64,000 nt of DNA from Sedimentitalea sp042687825 (GTDB lineage: Bacteria > Pseudomonadota > Alphaproteobacteria > Rhodobacterales > Rhodobacteraceae), in contig NZ_JBHUQE010000003.1 in NCBI RefSeq assembly GCF_042687825.1, forward strand, positions 124,001 to 188,000. The letters are read 5' to 3'. The number at the start of each line of letters is the position of its first letter. Within the stretch, counting starts at the first letter, position 1. Made by a program: the position numbers and the translations under genes. Of this stretch, positions 35,435-44,615 are shown piece by piece. Under the pieces are notes generated by a model. It made no database searches, was not told the origin of the DNA, and saw only the letters and a program-made list of their open reading frames with translations.

Positions 35435-36151
35435 ATGTCGGCGGGTCTGAACCTATCCGATGGTCATGTCACCCTGCGCGACGGCGACCGCAGCTTTTGC
35501 CTGCGGGTCGGGCATCTGCGGGTCACCTCTGGTCAGGCGGTGGCTCTGTCCGGGGCCAGCGGGTCGGGCAAGACCCTGTTGCTGGAACTGCTGGGGCTGT
35601 TGCGGGCGCCGGGCACGGGCACGCGCTATGCCTGCGGCGACCGCGATCTGGCCGGGCTGTGGCGGCAGGGCGCGCGCAGCGCCGGACTGGCGCAGACCCG
35701 CGGCCGGCTGTTCGGATTCGTACCCCAGACCGGCGGGCTGATGCCGTTTCTGACGGTGGCCGGCAACATTGCCCTGCCACAGCAGGTGACAGGGCGCGCC
35801 GATGCCGGCTGGTGTGCGGATCTGATCGCCCGGCTGGGCCTGGCCGATGTCGCCGACCTTTTCCCCGCGGCGCTGTCCATCGGCCAGCGTCAGCGCGTCG
35901 CCATTGCCCGGGCGCTGGCGCATCGCCCGGCCTTTGTCATCGCCGACGAACCGACCGCGGCGCTGGACAGCGACAGCGCCGACGGCGTGCTGGACCTGTT
36001 GCTGGAGACCGCGCGCGGGCAGGGGGCCGGTGTGATCCTGTCCAGCCATGATCTGGCGCGTATCGCGCGGTTCGGCATACCGCGCCTGCACCTGATCGCC
36101 AGCGCCAGCGGCCGGCAGGTGACCAGCCGGCTGGAGACCGCGCCATGCTGA
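35435..36151 (+). CDS. ABC transporter ATP-binding protein (LolD/MacB-like)
   Basis: 238 aa. Walker A GASGSGKTLLL, Q-loop FVPQTGGLMPFLTV, signature LSIGQRQRVAIARALA (I in place of the usual G) and Walker B FVIADEPTAALD followed by the H-loop SSHDLARIAR are all present. The size and the TAALDSDSAD stretch match the LolD/MacB/FtsE group that powers periplasmic work rather than import. It overlaps the permease gene by 7 bases. Confidence 0.9.
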   Translation: MSAGLNLSDGHVTLRDGDRSFCLRVGHLRVTSGQAVALSGASGSGKTLLLELLGLLRAPGTGTRYACGDRDLAGLWRQGARSAGLAQTRGRLFGFVPQTGGLMPFLTVAGNIALPQQVTGRADAGWCADLIARLGLADVADLFPAALSIGQRQRVAIARALAHRPAFVIADEPTAALDSDSADGVLDLLLETARGQGAGVILSSHDLARIARFGIPRLHLIASASGRQVTSRLETAPC

Positions 36152-37341
36152 TCGCGGCGCTGGCCTGGCGCGACCTGATGCGCGATCGGTTCTTTCTGTA
36201 CTGCAACGTCGCGGTGATGGTCGGCATTCTGGTGCCGCTGCTGGTGCTGCTCGGGGTCAAGAACGGCGTCTATGCGGCGCTGATCGGTGAGATGCTGGCC
36301 GACCCGGCAAACCGGCAGATCGACACGCTGGGCAACGCGGCGTTTTCCGAAACCGACCTGGCGCCGTTGCGCGACTGGCCCGAGATCGCCTTTTTGACCC
36401 CCAAGGTGCGGGGGCAGTTCGACTATATGAACGTGCGGGCGCAAGGCGGACGGCGGATGCGTCCGGCGCTGGTCATTCCCAGCGGAGCCGGGGACCCGAC
36501 CCTGCCGCCGGGCACGCGGATCGGTCCGGATCAGGTGGTTGTCAGCGCCCAGCTAGCGGCGCAGCTGCAGCTGACCGCCGGTACCCGGTTGGAGCTGATC
36601 AGCCAGGCCGAGGGACGGCCCCGGCAACTGGTCCTGCCGGTGACCGTCGCGGCCGTGCTGCCCCAGTCCGCCGTGTCCGGGCGCGCGGTGCTGGCGCCCT
36701 TTGCGATGCTTGATCTGATCGAGGCGTATTACGATTCCTATGCTCTGCCGCAGCATGGCATCACCGGCACCCGCGATCTGGCCCAGCGGGTGCCGTCCTA
36801 CGAGGGCGTGCGGGTCTATGCCAGACGGCTCGAGGATCTGGCCGAGCTGCAGGCGCGGCTGGAAACGCAACTGGGCATCGGCACCACCGCGCGCACCCGC
36901 GACGTTCAGTCCCTGCTGGGGTTGGGGCGCAAGCTGAACCTGGCGCTGGGGCTGACCGCGCTGCTGGCGGCGCTGGGACTGGGCGCGGCGCTGGTGCTGG
37001 GGTTCTGGTCGGATGTCCAGCGCAAAAAGACAGTGTTGGCGGGCATTGCGCTGTTGGGGGTGCCCGGCGCGCGGCTGGCGCTGTTTCCCGCGGTGCAGGC
37101 GCTGATCACCTCGCTGATCGGGTTGGTTCTGTCCTGCCTGCTGTATCTGGCCGCCGGGCCGCTGGCGACGGCCCTGTTCGGGCAGGGACTGCCCGAGGGC
37201 GCGGCGCTGACGCTCATCACATTGCCGCAGGCGCTGGCGATCTGCGCGGCGGTGCTGGGCCTGACGCTGGGCGCTTCGGCGGTGGCGGCCTGGGCGGCGC
37301 TGCGCCTGGATCCGGCCAGCGTGCTGCGCGAGGGGGCGTGA
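36145..37341 (+). CDS. FtsX/MacB/LolC-type ABC permease
   Basis: 398 aa. One N-terminal membrane span (NVAVMVGILVPLLVLLGVKN), then a large periplasmic domain (about 45-260, including AAQLQLTAGTRLELISQ), then three C-terminal spans (LTALLAALGLGAALVLGFWS, AVQALITSLIGLVLSCLLYL, LAICAAVLGLTLGASAVAAW). The 1+3 topology with a periplasmic domain matches the MacB/FtsX/LolC-E type, which transmits ATP hydrolysis to periplasmic partners. It overlaps both the ATPase and the next gene by a few bases. Confidence 0.85.
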   Translation: MLIAALAWRDLMRDRFFLYCNVAVMVGILVPLLVLLGVKNGVYAALIGEMLADPANRQIDTLGNAAFSETDLAPLRDWPEIAFLTPKVRGQFDYMNVRAQGGRRMRPALVIPSGAGDPTLPPGTRIGPDQVVVSAQLAAQLQLTAGTRLELISQAEGRPRQLVLPVTVAAVLPQSAVSGRAVLAPFAMLDLIEAYYDSYALPQHGITGTRDLAQRVPSYEGVRVYARRLEDLAELQARLETQLGIGTTARTRDVQSLLGLGRKLNLALGLTALLAALGLGAALVLGFWSDVQRKKTVLAGIALLGVPGARLALFPAVQALITSLIGLVLSCLLYLAAGPLATALFGQGLPEGAALTLITLPQALAICAAVLGLTLGASAVAAWAALRLDPASVLREGA

Positions 37342-38900
37342 GGATGCGCAAGCTGCTGGCCATGGGATTGGCGATCTGGACGGGGGCCGCAGCAGCGGAA
37401 CCCCGCTGGCCGACCGAACTGTACGATCCGGCAGCGGACAGCGCGCCTGCCGACCTGATCCTGCCGATGCCCTGCGGGGCGAAAATGGCGTTTCAAAAGG
37501 TCAGCGTTCCGGTCGATGCGTCGGATCCGCTGGCGGATCGGCGGGTGCGGCTGGGCCGATCGCAGGATCAGACCGGCTATTCCGACTATCTGTTGCCGGC
37601 GCATCTGCGTGGTCCGTTCGAGGATGCCGAGACCGGTGCGACGCATTACTACATCGCCCGATACGAGCTGACCCGCGGCCAGTACCGGGCGCTGAGCGGC
37701 GATTGTGCGCCACCGACCCGCGTCGACCGGATGGCGCAGGGCGGGCTTGGCTGGTTCGATGCGGTGGCAGTGGCGCGCGACTATTCGCAATGGTTGTATC
37801 GAAACGCGCCCGGGGAGCTGCCGCGCGCGGGCGAGGCCCCGGGTTACGTGCGCCTGCCGACCGAGGCGGAATGGGAATATGCCACCCGGGGCGGCGCGCG
37901 CATCGACGCCACCCGGTTTCCCGCCCCGACCTTTTTCGGCAATGGCGAGCTGCGCGCCTATGCCCGGTATCAGGCCGCCGGATCGGCGCGTGGCAAACTG
38001 GGGCCCGTGGGGCTGCGCAAACCGAATCCGCTGGGTCTGTTCGACGTCTACGGCAATGCCGAGGAACTGATGCTGGAACCGTTCCGCCTGAACGCCATCG
38101 GTCGCGCCGGCGGTCAGGTCGGCGGCATCGTCACCCGCGGCGGCTCGGTTCTGTCGACGGCGGATCAGATCGATAGCGCGCAGCGCACCGAATACCCGCC
38201 CTTTGACGTCGGGACCGGCGCGCCGACGCGCAGCCCGACCTTTGGGGTACGGCTGGTCCTGGCGGCGCATATCGCCACGTCGGACGCGCGTCTGCGCCGC
38301 ATTCGCGACCGCTGGGTCGCCCTGGCCGGTTCCGGTGCCGCCGAAGAAGGCCACACCCTGGATCCGGTGGCCCGCATCACCGGGCTGATCGAGGCCGAGG
38401 TCGATCCGCGGCGCAAGGCGGCGCTGGACGGGCTCAAGCTGGAGTTCCGCCGATCGCGCGATCGCGCCCAGACCGCGTTGCAGCAATCGGCCCGGGCGAC
38501 GCTGCTGGCGGGCGCGGTCTTTGTCGACTCGCTGGACGAGAACGCCGCCGACATCCGCGACAAGGCCGGCAATATCCGCATGCTGATCGACCTGCAGCGG
38601 GCCGGCGAAAACAGCGCCGTCTACGGCCGGCAGGTCGAAAAGCACGTCGCCGAGATCAAGCAGATGCGGCGCATCCAGTCGACCTATCTGCTGTCGATCC
38701 GGGCCGCTCTGGAAACCCTGACGACCGATATCGGCGCCGCCGAACGCGAAGCCGCCTATAACGTGCTGCGCGAGGAACTGTCGCTGTCAGGCCGGCAGCA
38801 GACGCTGCAGGTTCTGGACCGGTTCTGGGCCGATCTGTCGGTCTATGGCGACCGGCCCGACATCAGTCCGGCGGATTTGCTGCAGGTGGCGCTGGATTGA
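37338..38900 (+). CDS. Secreted FGE-fold (SUMF1-like) protein without catalytic cysteines, with helical tail
   Basis: 520 aa. A signal peptide (KLLAMGLAIWTGAAAAEP) precedes an FGE-sulfatase fold at about 60-315: YYIARYELTRGQYRALSG, YVRLPTEAEWEYATRGGAR, NPLGLFDVYGNAEELMLEPF and SPTFGVRLVL. In true FGEs two cysteines follow RGGS; here that part is RGGSVLSTADQIDSAQR with none, so it should not make formylglycine. The last 200 residues are helical and charged (LEFRRSRDRAQTALQQSARA; EREAAYNVLREELSLSG). It is the final gene of the ten-gene operon and probably serves as a binding scaffold in the periplasm. Confidence 0.85.
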   Translation: MRMRKLLAMGLAIWTGAAAAEPRWPTELYDPAADSAPADLILPMPCGAKMAFQKVSVPVDASDPLADRRVRLGRSQDQTGYSDYLLPAHLRGPFEDAETGATHYYIARYELTRGQYRALSGDCAPPTRVDRMAQGGLGWFDAVAVARDYSQWLYRNAPGELPRAGEAPGYVRLPTEAEWEYATRGGARIDATRFPAPTFFGNGELRAYARYQAAGSARGKLGPVGLRKPNPLGLFDVYGNAEELMLEPFRLNAIGRAGGQVGGIVTRGGSVLSTADQIDSAQRTEYPPFDVGTGAPTRSPTFGVRLVLAAHIATSDARLRRIRDRWVALAGSGAAEEGHTLDPVARITGLIEAEVDPRRKAALDGLKLEFRRSRDRAQTALQQSARATLLAGAVFVDSLDENAADIRDKAGNIRMLIDLQRAGENSAVYGRQVEKHVAEIKQMRRIQSTYLLSIRAALETLTTDIGAAEREAAYNVLREELSLSGRQQTLQVLDRFWADLSVYGDRPDISPADLLQVALD

Positions 38901-39106
38901 TACCCCGCGCGGGCAGGGCGCCGCATTGCCGCGGTATTCACATTCCCGCCATTCAACCGCCCATGATCGGCCAAAAACCCCGGTCAAGCTTGACATCAAC
39001 CGGCATGAGTGGTCGGCTTGAAACAGCAGTTTGGTATTTCCATGACACAAGGCTGTCGGGTCGCTCTGGCGACGCTCCGGGTCTTGTATTCGGTGAGGTT
39101 AGAAAA

Positions 39107-40447
39107 ATGATTGCACGAAAATTCTGTACGACGCTGGTGGCGGCCAGTCTGATTGCCGTCCCGGTTCAGCGCGCCCAGGCAAATGACGCGGCGGCCCTGT
39201 TGGGCGGCGCGTTGCTGGGCGGGATCATCGTCAACGAAGTTCACAAGAACAAGCAGCGTCAGCGCGCATCGACGCAGCGCCGGACCTACAAGTCTTCCAC
39301 CTCGTCGGCGCAGCGCGCAGAGAACCGCCAGGTTCAGACCGCGCTGAACTATTTCGGCTATCACGTCGGCACGGTCGACGGCTCGCTGGGCCGCAAGAGC
39401 CGCGCCGGAATTTCGCGCTATCAGGCGGAGATGGGATTCCAGCCCGATGGTTATCTGGACGGGCACGAACGCGACTTCCTGCTGGGCAGCTATCAGCGCG
39501 CCCTGGCCAGTTCCAGCGTGCCGCCCTACAATCAGGTCGTCGCCACGCAGGGGTATAACGGGCTGTTGCGGACCTATCGCAACGAACAGCTGGGCATCGC
39601 CACCCCGCACACCACGCCCGGCATCCAGTCGGCCGTCGCTCCGGCACCGGCGCCGATGCCGGCCCCCATTCCTGCCCCCGTACCTGCCCCGGCGCCGGTC
39701 GCGGCACCTGCGCCGACCCAGCCCGAACCGGTCACCGCGCGCGCTGACACCGGTGCCCTGCCGAAATTCACGTTCGGGCAGGTGCCGCGTTCGGTCAACG
39801 AGCATTGCAACGAGATCAACGTGCTGACGGCGGCCAATGGCGGCATCACCACGGCAGGCCGGGTGACCGATGCCGAGTTTGCGCTGAACGAACAGTTCTG
39901 CCTGGCACGGACCCATGCCATGGCGGAAAGCACCTCGATCGTGTCGACCATCCCGAACATGACCGACGCCCAGGTCACCCAGCAATGCGAAGGTCTGGCA
40001 CAGGCGATCGCGCCGCAACTGGTGGCACTGGAAACCGCACGCCCGGACAAGGTGATCGGCGACACGGCCAGCTTCCTGCAGGAGTCGGGCCGGCCGATGG
40101 ATCAGCTGGTCTCGGCGGGCAAGGTCTGTCTGGGCGTCGGATACCGCACCGACAACGCGGCGATGGCACTGGCCTCGGCGGTGCTGCTGTCCTCGGCCGG
40201 TCAGCTGGGCTATGGCGAAATGGTCAGCCACCACATGCGCGAGGGCTTTGGCACCGCCAAGGCATCGCCGCAGCAATCCGGCGCCTGGATGAGCCTGGCG
40301 ATGGATGCGCTGGCCGGTGGCGGCTCTGCGGTCCTGGGGCAGTCTTCGGATCGCGTGGCGGTTCTGCGCGATGCGATGCAGGGCGGCAGTTCGCCCTCGG
40401 GCGCGGTTTCGGCATTGCCTCTGTTCCCGGCCCCGTCGGGCAACTGA
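39107..40447 (+). CDS. Secreted peptidoglycan-binding-domain protein
   Basis: 446 aa. The start at 39107 has GAGGTTAG upstream and opens a signal peptide ending near VQRAQAND. GGALLGGIIVNEVHK follows, then a PG_binding_1-like domain (VQTALNYFGYHVGTVDGSLG, ISRYQAEMGFQPDGYL). A Pro/Ala linker (APAPAPMPAPIPAPVPAPAP) leads to an unassigned Cys-containing domain (EHCNEINVL, EQFCLARTH, QQCEGLAQ, KVCLGVGYR). It lies 206 bases after the srf operon on the same strand and ends in a strong terminator. It may or may not work with that operon. Confidence 0.8.
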   Translation: MIARKFCTTLVAASLIAVPVQRAQANDAAALLGGALLGGIIVNEVHKNKQRQRASTQRRTYKSSTSSAQRAENRQVQTALNYFGYHVGTVDGSLGRKSRAGISRYQAEMGFQPDGYLDGHERDFLLGSYQRALASSSVPPYNQVVATQGYNGLLRTYRNEQLGIATPHTTPGIQSAVAPAPAPMPAPIPAPVPAPAPVAAPAPTQPEPVTARADTGALPKFTFGQVPRSVNEHCNEINVLTAANGGITTAGRVTDAEFALNEQFCLARTHAMAESTSIVSTIPNMTDAQVTQQCEGLAQAIAPQLVALETARPDKVIGDTASFLQESGRPMDQLVSAGKVCLGVGYRTDNAAMALASAVLLSSAGQLGYGEMVSHHMREGFGTAKASPQQSGAWMSLAMDALAGGGSAVLGQSSDRVAVLRDAMQGGSSPSGAVSALPLFPAPSGN

Positions 40448-40466
40448 GCCGACGACATGAAACGCG

Positions 40467-40500
40467 AACCGCCGGTGCAGTCCCCTGCGCCGGCGGTTTG
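40467..40500. terminator. Strong hairpin terminator between convergent genes
   Basis: AACCGCCGG (40467-40475) pairs with CCGGCGGTT (40490-40498). The inner GCAG (40477-40480) pairs with CTGC (40485-40488) around a TCCC loop, with a T-G wobble between, giving a 14-pair stem followed by TTTG. It lies between the convergent genes ending at 40447 and 40536 and could stop transcription from both sides. Confidence 0.8.
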
Positions 40501-40535
40501 CTATTTGGCTTCGGAATACCCTGAAACCCGGCGCT

Positions 40536-40745
40536 TCAGCCCTTTTTCTTCAGGATTTCAGTGCGCTTCTTTTCGTATTCGCTTTGCGAGATCGCGCCCG
40601 CATCCGACGCTGCCTTGAGATCGGTCAGTTCCTGTCCGGTGGTGGTGGTCGAAACATTGGTTTCGGTCCTTGCGCCACCGCCGCCGCAGGCAGACACGGT
40701 TGCGAGAGACAAGACGAGAAGACAGCTTATGCCGATGCGTTTCAT
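40536..40745 (-). CDS. Small SHOCT-domain lipoprotein
   Basis: 69 aa from the ATG at 40745. The signal peptide MKRIGISCLLVLSLATVSAC ends in a lipobox (VSAC). The C-terminal 35 residues (ELTDLKAASDAGAISQSEYE followed by KKRTEILKKKG) are a SHOCT (short C-terminal) domain. It should be a lipid-anchored envelope protein of unknown role. Convergent with the peptidoglycan-binding gene. Confidence 0.85.
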   Translation of the reverse strand: MKRIGISCLLVLSLATVSACGGGGARTETNVSTTTTGQELTDLKAASDAGAISQSEYEKKRTEILKKKG

Positions 40746-40984
40746 GTGCTTTCCTTGATGCTGGAAACGTTTCGGTATCTGTATCCGAGACAAGGGACGG
40801 GTCAAGCCGCCAGCGGATCTGGACTGGGGAAAGATGGCTTTGTGGCGGGGTGAACACAACCTGTTGCATCTGCAAACGTGTGCTGGTCCGCGACCGCAAA
40901 TTGCGAACATCAAGACCGATCAGGCGCTGGATTTCTTGCCGGGAACAGGCCAACCTGACCGACGGGGCCATGCGGAGAAACGCC

Positions 40985-41605
40985 ATGCTGACCGTGCATC
41001 ACCTGAACAACTCGCGCTCGCAGCGCATCCTGTGGTTGCTCGAAGAACTGGGGCTGGACTATGAGCTGAAGACCTATCAGCGCGATGCCGAAACCAACCT
41101 GGCGCCGCCCGAGTTGCTGCAGGTGCATCCGCTGGGAAAATCGCCGATCATCGAAGACCACGGGCGGCTGATCGTCGAGAGCGGCGCGATCGTCGAATAT
41201 CTCTGCACCCGCTATGGGCCGCAGATGATCCCGGCCACGGACAGCGACGCCTGGATCAGCCATCAGGAACTGATGCATTTCGCCGAGGGTTCGGCGATGG
41301 TGCCGATCCTGCTGGCGCTCTATGTCGGGCGGCTGGGCGCGGCCGGCGCGCCGCTGGGGCCGCGGATCGAACAGCAACTGGATACCCATTTCAACTATAT
41401 GGAGGCGGTGCTGCGCCCCTCGGGGCATTTCGTGCTGGACGATCTGTCGGCGGTGGACATCATGATGAGTTTTCCCGCCGAGATGGCGGTGCGCCAGGGA
41501 CGCGGCGAAGCGCATCCCAAACTGGCGGATTTCGTCGCGCGCATCCATGCCCGGCCCGGCTTTGTCCGGGCGCTGGAGCGCGGCGGCGCCTATGCCTTTG
41601 CCTGA
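40985..41605 (+). CDS. Glutathione S-transferase family protein
   Basis: 206 aa. The thioredoxin-fold N-terminal domain (MLTVHHLNNSRSQRILWLLE; NPLGK-type HPLGKSPIIEDHG; VESGAIVEYL) is followed by the all-helical C-terminal domain (LDDLSAVDIMMSFPAEMAV). SRS at residues 10-12 occupies the catalytic Ser/Cys position. It conjugates or reduces substrates with glutathione; the actual substrate is not known. It stands between unrelated genes. Confidence 0.85.
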   Translation: MLTVHHLNNSRSQRILWLLEELGLDYELKTYQRDAETNLAPPELLQVHPLGKSPIIEDHGRLIVESGAIVEYLCTRYGPQMIPATDSDAWISHQELMHFAEGSAMVPILLALYVGRLGAAGAPLGPRIEQQLDTHFNYMEAVLRPSGHFVLDDLSAVDIMMSFPAEMAVRQGRGEAHPKLADFVARIHARPGFVRALERGGAYAFA

Positions 41606-41646
41606 GACCGGCCCCCGCGCGGTCGCCAGGGTGCGGCGGGGCGGGA

Positions 41647-41892
41647 TCAGCCGCCCTTGAGGCGCTGCATCAGATAGACTTCGCTGTCGGGCCGCACCGG
41701 TTCGGTCAGCCCGCTGGCGATGATGCGCCCGTCCACGGCCACCGACACGCCGGCGTCGATGGCGTCCTGCAGGCCCGGATGCGCCTTGACCAGAGCGGCC
41801 AGCACCTCGCCGACATTGGTCGCCTCGACCTCGACCTTGTCCTGGCCGTTGGCCAGGGCGCGCAACCCCGACCACAGGTTGACTTCAACCAT
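41647..41892 (-). CDS. MoaD/ThiS-like ubiquitin-fold protein
   Basis: 81 aa. VNLWSGLRALANGQDKVEVE and VKAHPGLQDAIDAGVSVAVD fit the beta-grasp fold of MoaD/ThiS. It ends LMQRLKGG, with the C-terminal Gly-Gly that is adenylated and thiocarboxylated in this family. Its start overlaps the end of the molybdenum hydroxylase large subunit by 8 bases, so it is fourth in that operon. A sulfur-carrier or cofactor-maturation role for this enzyme is inferred. Confidence 0.8.
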   Translation of the reverse strand: MVEVNLWSGLRALANGQDKVEVEATNVGEVLAALVKAHPGLQDAIDAGVSVAVDGRIIASGLTEPVRPDSEVYLMQRLKGG

Positions 41893-44134
41893 CGCGCTGA
41901 TCCTCCAGCGCCTCCAGGATGCGCGGCGGCGACATCGGCAGGTGCCGCAGGCGCACACCGGCGGCGGCGGATACCGCGTTGGCAATGGCCGCCAGCGGCG
42001 GGCAGATCGAGGTTTCCCCGACCCCGCGCACGCCATAGGGGTGGCCGGGATTGGGCACTTCGACGATCACCGTGTCGATCATCGGCAGGTCGCTGGCGAC
42101 CGGAATGCGGTAATCCAGGAACAGCGGATTCTGCAGGCGGCCATCGGCGCCATAGATATATTCCTCGTTCAGCGCCCAGCCGATGCCCTGCGCCGCGCCG
42201 CCTTGAAACTGACCCTCGACATAGGTCGGGTGGATCGCCTTGCCGGCATCCTGCACCACGGTATAGCGCAAGACCGATGTCTTGCCGGTTTCCGGGTCGA
42301 CCTCGGCATCGACGATATGAGTGGCGAAACTGGCCCCGGCACCCTCGGGATTCGCCTCGTAGTGACCCGAGATCGGCCCGCCCGTGCGCCCCATGGTGGC
42401 GACGATTTCCGCAATGCTCAGCGGGTCGAAATCGCCCGCGTTCGGCCCGGAGGGTTTGGCGCTGCCGTCTTCCCATATCACCGCTTCTTCATCGATACCC
42501 CATTTGGCGGCGGCCCGTGCGCAGAGTTTCCGCGTCACGTCGCGCGCCGCCTTGATGGTCGCCAGCCCGCTCGCATAGGTCGCGCGGGACCCGTGGCTTT
42601 GTTCGTTAAAGCCCAGCGATGCCGTATCGGCGATCGTCACCCGGACGTTTTCATAGGGGATACCCAGTTCTTCCGCCGCCATCAGCGCCATCGAGGCGCG
42701 GCTGCCGCCGATATCCGGCGTGCCCACCATCACCTGCACCGAACCGTCCTCGCTGAGGGCCATCGAAACGCTGGTTTCCATGCCGAAATTGAACCAGAAA
42801 CCGCAGGAAATTCCGCGCCCTTGTCCGGGTTTCAGCGGGGCCGCGTAATGCGGGTGCGCCTTGGCGGCCTCCAGCGTTTCCGCCAGGCCGATACGGTCGA
42901 ACTTGGGGCCATAGCTGGCCTTGGTGCCCTCGCGGCTGGCGTTTTTCAGCCGTACCTCGATCGGGTCCAGCCCTAGCTGGTTGCACAGTTCGTCGATCAC
43001 CGATTCAACGGCAAAGGCCGCCATCGGCGAGCCGGGCGCGCGATAGGCCGCCTGTTTCGGGCGGTTGCTCATCACGTCAAACCCGACCTGACGCACATGT
43101 TCCAGAGCATAGGGCGCAAAGGCGCACATGGCGGTCATTTCGCAGGGGGCGCCGGGAAAGGCGCCACCCTGCAAGCGGAATACGCCCTCTGCGGCGGTGA
43201 TCGTGCCGTCCTTTTTCATGCCGATCTTGACATCCATCGATGTGGATGACGTCGGCCCCGTGGCGCGGAACACCTCGGCCCGGTTCATCACCAGCTTGAC
43301 CGGCTTGTTGGTCTTGCGTGCAAGCGCCAGCGCGACAGGTTCGATAAAGACCGTGGTCTTGCCACCGAACCCGCCGCCGATCTCGCTGGCCGTGACCCGC
43401 AGGTTGGCGGTTTCCAGCCCCAGCAGCGCGGCACAGACCTTTTGCACATTCCAGTGCCCCTGCGTGCAGCACCACAGCTCGCCCTTGCCGTCGCTGCCCA
43501 GCGTGCCCAGACAGGCATGCGGTTCGATATAGCCCTGATGGGTGGCTTCCGTCTTGAAATGATCTTCGATCACCAGATCGGCGGCGGCGAAACCGGTGTT
43601 CACATCGCCATGGCCGCTTTCGTGATAGCGCACCACGTTGGGATGCAGGCCCGGCGGCACCGATTTGTTGGCCGCGCCTTCGCGGATCACCGGCGCATCC
43701 TCGGCCATCGCCGCATCGACATCGGTGACATGGGGCAGAACCTCGTATTCGACCTCGATCAACTTGACGGCGTCCCGCGCGATCAGGGCGCTGGTGGCGG
43801 CGACCGCGGCGACCGCATGCCCGTCATAGAGCGCCGTGTCGCCGGCCATGATGTTTTCCAGGATGTTCCAGTCCTCGCCCGTCAAACCGGTCACGAAATC
43901 GGCGCGGGTAACGATGCCCTTGACCCCGGCCAGCGCCTCGGCCTGACGAGTGTCGACCTTTTTGATCCGTGCATGGGCGTGCGGGCTGCGCAATATTGCG
44001 GCATGCAGCATGCCGGGCGCGGTGGCATCGGCACCGAATCGGGCCCGGCCGGTGACCTTGTCGACTCCGTCGGGGCGGTCGGGACGGGTGCCGACCTTGG
44101 TAAAGCCGGTGCTTTTCTGAGTGTCCAGTGCCAT
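41885..44134 (-). CDS. Xanthine dehydrogenase-family molybdopterin-binding subunit
   Basis: 749 aa. The substrate-binding region has the AYRAPGSPMAAFAVESVIDE stretch and the catalytic Glu in GVRGVGETS near the C-terminus. The active-site loop is not the AYRCSFR of form I CO dehydrogenase, so it is some other hydroxylase of the xanthine oxidase family. It would hydroxylate an N-heterocycle or a similar carbon centre using water. It is encoded with the 2Fe-2S and FAD subunits, all on the minus strand. Confidence 0.9.
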   Translation of the reverse strand: MALDTQKSTGFTKVGTRPDRPDGVDKVTGRARFGADATAPGMLHAAILRSPHAHARIKKVDTRQAEALAGVKGIVTRADFVTGLTGEDWNILENIMAGDTALYDGHAVAAVAATSALIARDAVKLIEVEYEVLPHVTDVDAAMAEDAPVIREGAANKSVPPGLHPNVVRYHESGHGDVNTGFAAADLVIEDHFKTEATHQGYIEPHACLGTLGSDGKGELWCCTQGHWNVQKVCAALLGLETANLRVTASEIGGGFGGKTTVFIEPVALALARKTNKPVKLVMNRAEVFRATGPTSSTSMDVKIGMKKDGTITAAEGVFRLQGGAFPGAPCEMTAMCAFAPYALEHVRQVGFDVMSNRPKQAAYRAPGSPMAAFAVESVIDELCNQLGLDPIEVRLKNASREGTKASYGPKFDRIGLAETLEAAKAHPHYAAPLKPGQGRGISCGFWFNFGMETSVSMALSEDGSVQVMVGTPDIGGSRASMALMAAEELGIPYENVRVTIADTASLGFNEQSHGSRATYASGLATIKAARDVTRKLCARAAAKWGIDEEAVIWEDGSAKPSGPNAGDFDPLSIAEIVATMGRTGGPISGHYEANPEGAGASFATHIVDAEVDPETGKTSVLRYTVVQDAGKAIHPTYVEGQFQGGAAQGIGWALNEEYIYGADGRLQNPLFLDYRIPVASDLPMIDTVIVEVPNPGHPYGVRGVGETSICPPLAAIANAVSAAAGVRLRHLPMSPPRILEALEDQRDG

Positions 44135-44613
44135 TACGAAGCCTCCCGCATCTCTGCCGCCGTATCCATCACGGCACGGATGATCTTGTCATATCCGGTG
44201 CAGCGGCAGAGATTGCCGGCCAGCCAATAACGCACCTCGGTCTCGGTCGGGTCCGGGTTGCGATCCAGCAGCGCCTTGGTGGCGACCAGAATGCCCGGGG
44301 TGCAGATGCCGCATTGCAGGGCGGCATGTTCGATGAATTTCTTTTGCAGCGGATGCAGCGCCTCGCCGGTGGCCAGGCCCTCGATGGTGCCGATCTCGCG
44401 GCCCTCGGCCTCGGCGCCCAGCACCAGGCAGGAACAGACCAGACGCCCGTCCAGGGTGATCGAACAGGCGCCGCAATCGCCGGTGCCGCAGCCTTCCTTG
44501 GCGCCGGTCAGGCCCAGCCGGTCGCGCAGCACGTCCAGCACGGTTTCGCGCGGATCGCACAGGAATTCGACGGCATCGCCGTTGATGGTGGTTGAGACGT
44601 GTATCTTGGACAT
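44134..44613 (-). CDS. Xanthine dehydrogenase-family 2Fe-2S subunit
   Basis: 159 aa. The plant-type 2Fe-2S motif is GCGTGDCGACSITLDGRLVC, and the second cluster is held by CGICTPG and NLCRCTGYDKIIRAV. It passes electrons from the molybdenum site to FAD. One base is shared with the start of the large subunit gene. Confidence 0.95.
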   Translation of the reverse strand: MSKIHVSTTINGDAVEFLCDPRETVLDVLRDRLGLTGAKEGCGTGDCGACSITLDGRLVCSCLVLGAEAEGREIGTIEGLATGEALHPLQKKFIEHAALQCGICTPGILVATKALLDRNPDPTETEVRYWLAGNLCRCTGYDKIIRAVMDTAAEMREAS

Positions 44614-44615
44614 GG

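Noticed and set aside
41885..44134. Form I CO dehydrogenase (CoxL).
   Set aside because: The active-site loop AYRCSFR is absent; the corresponding region reads AYRAPGSP.
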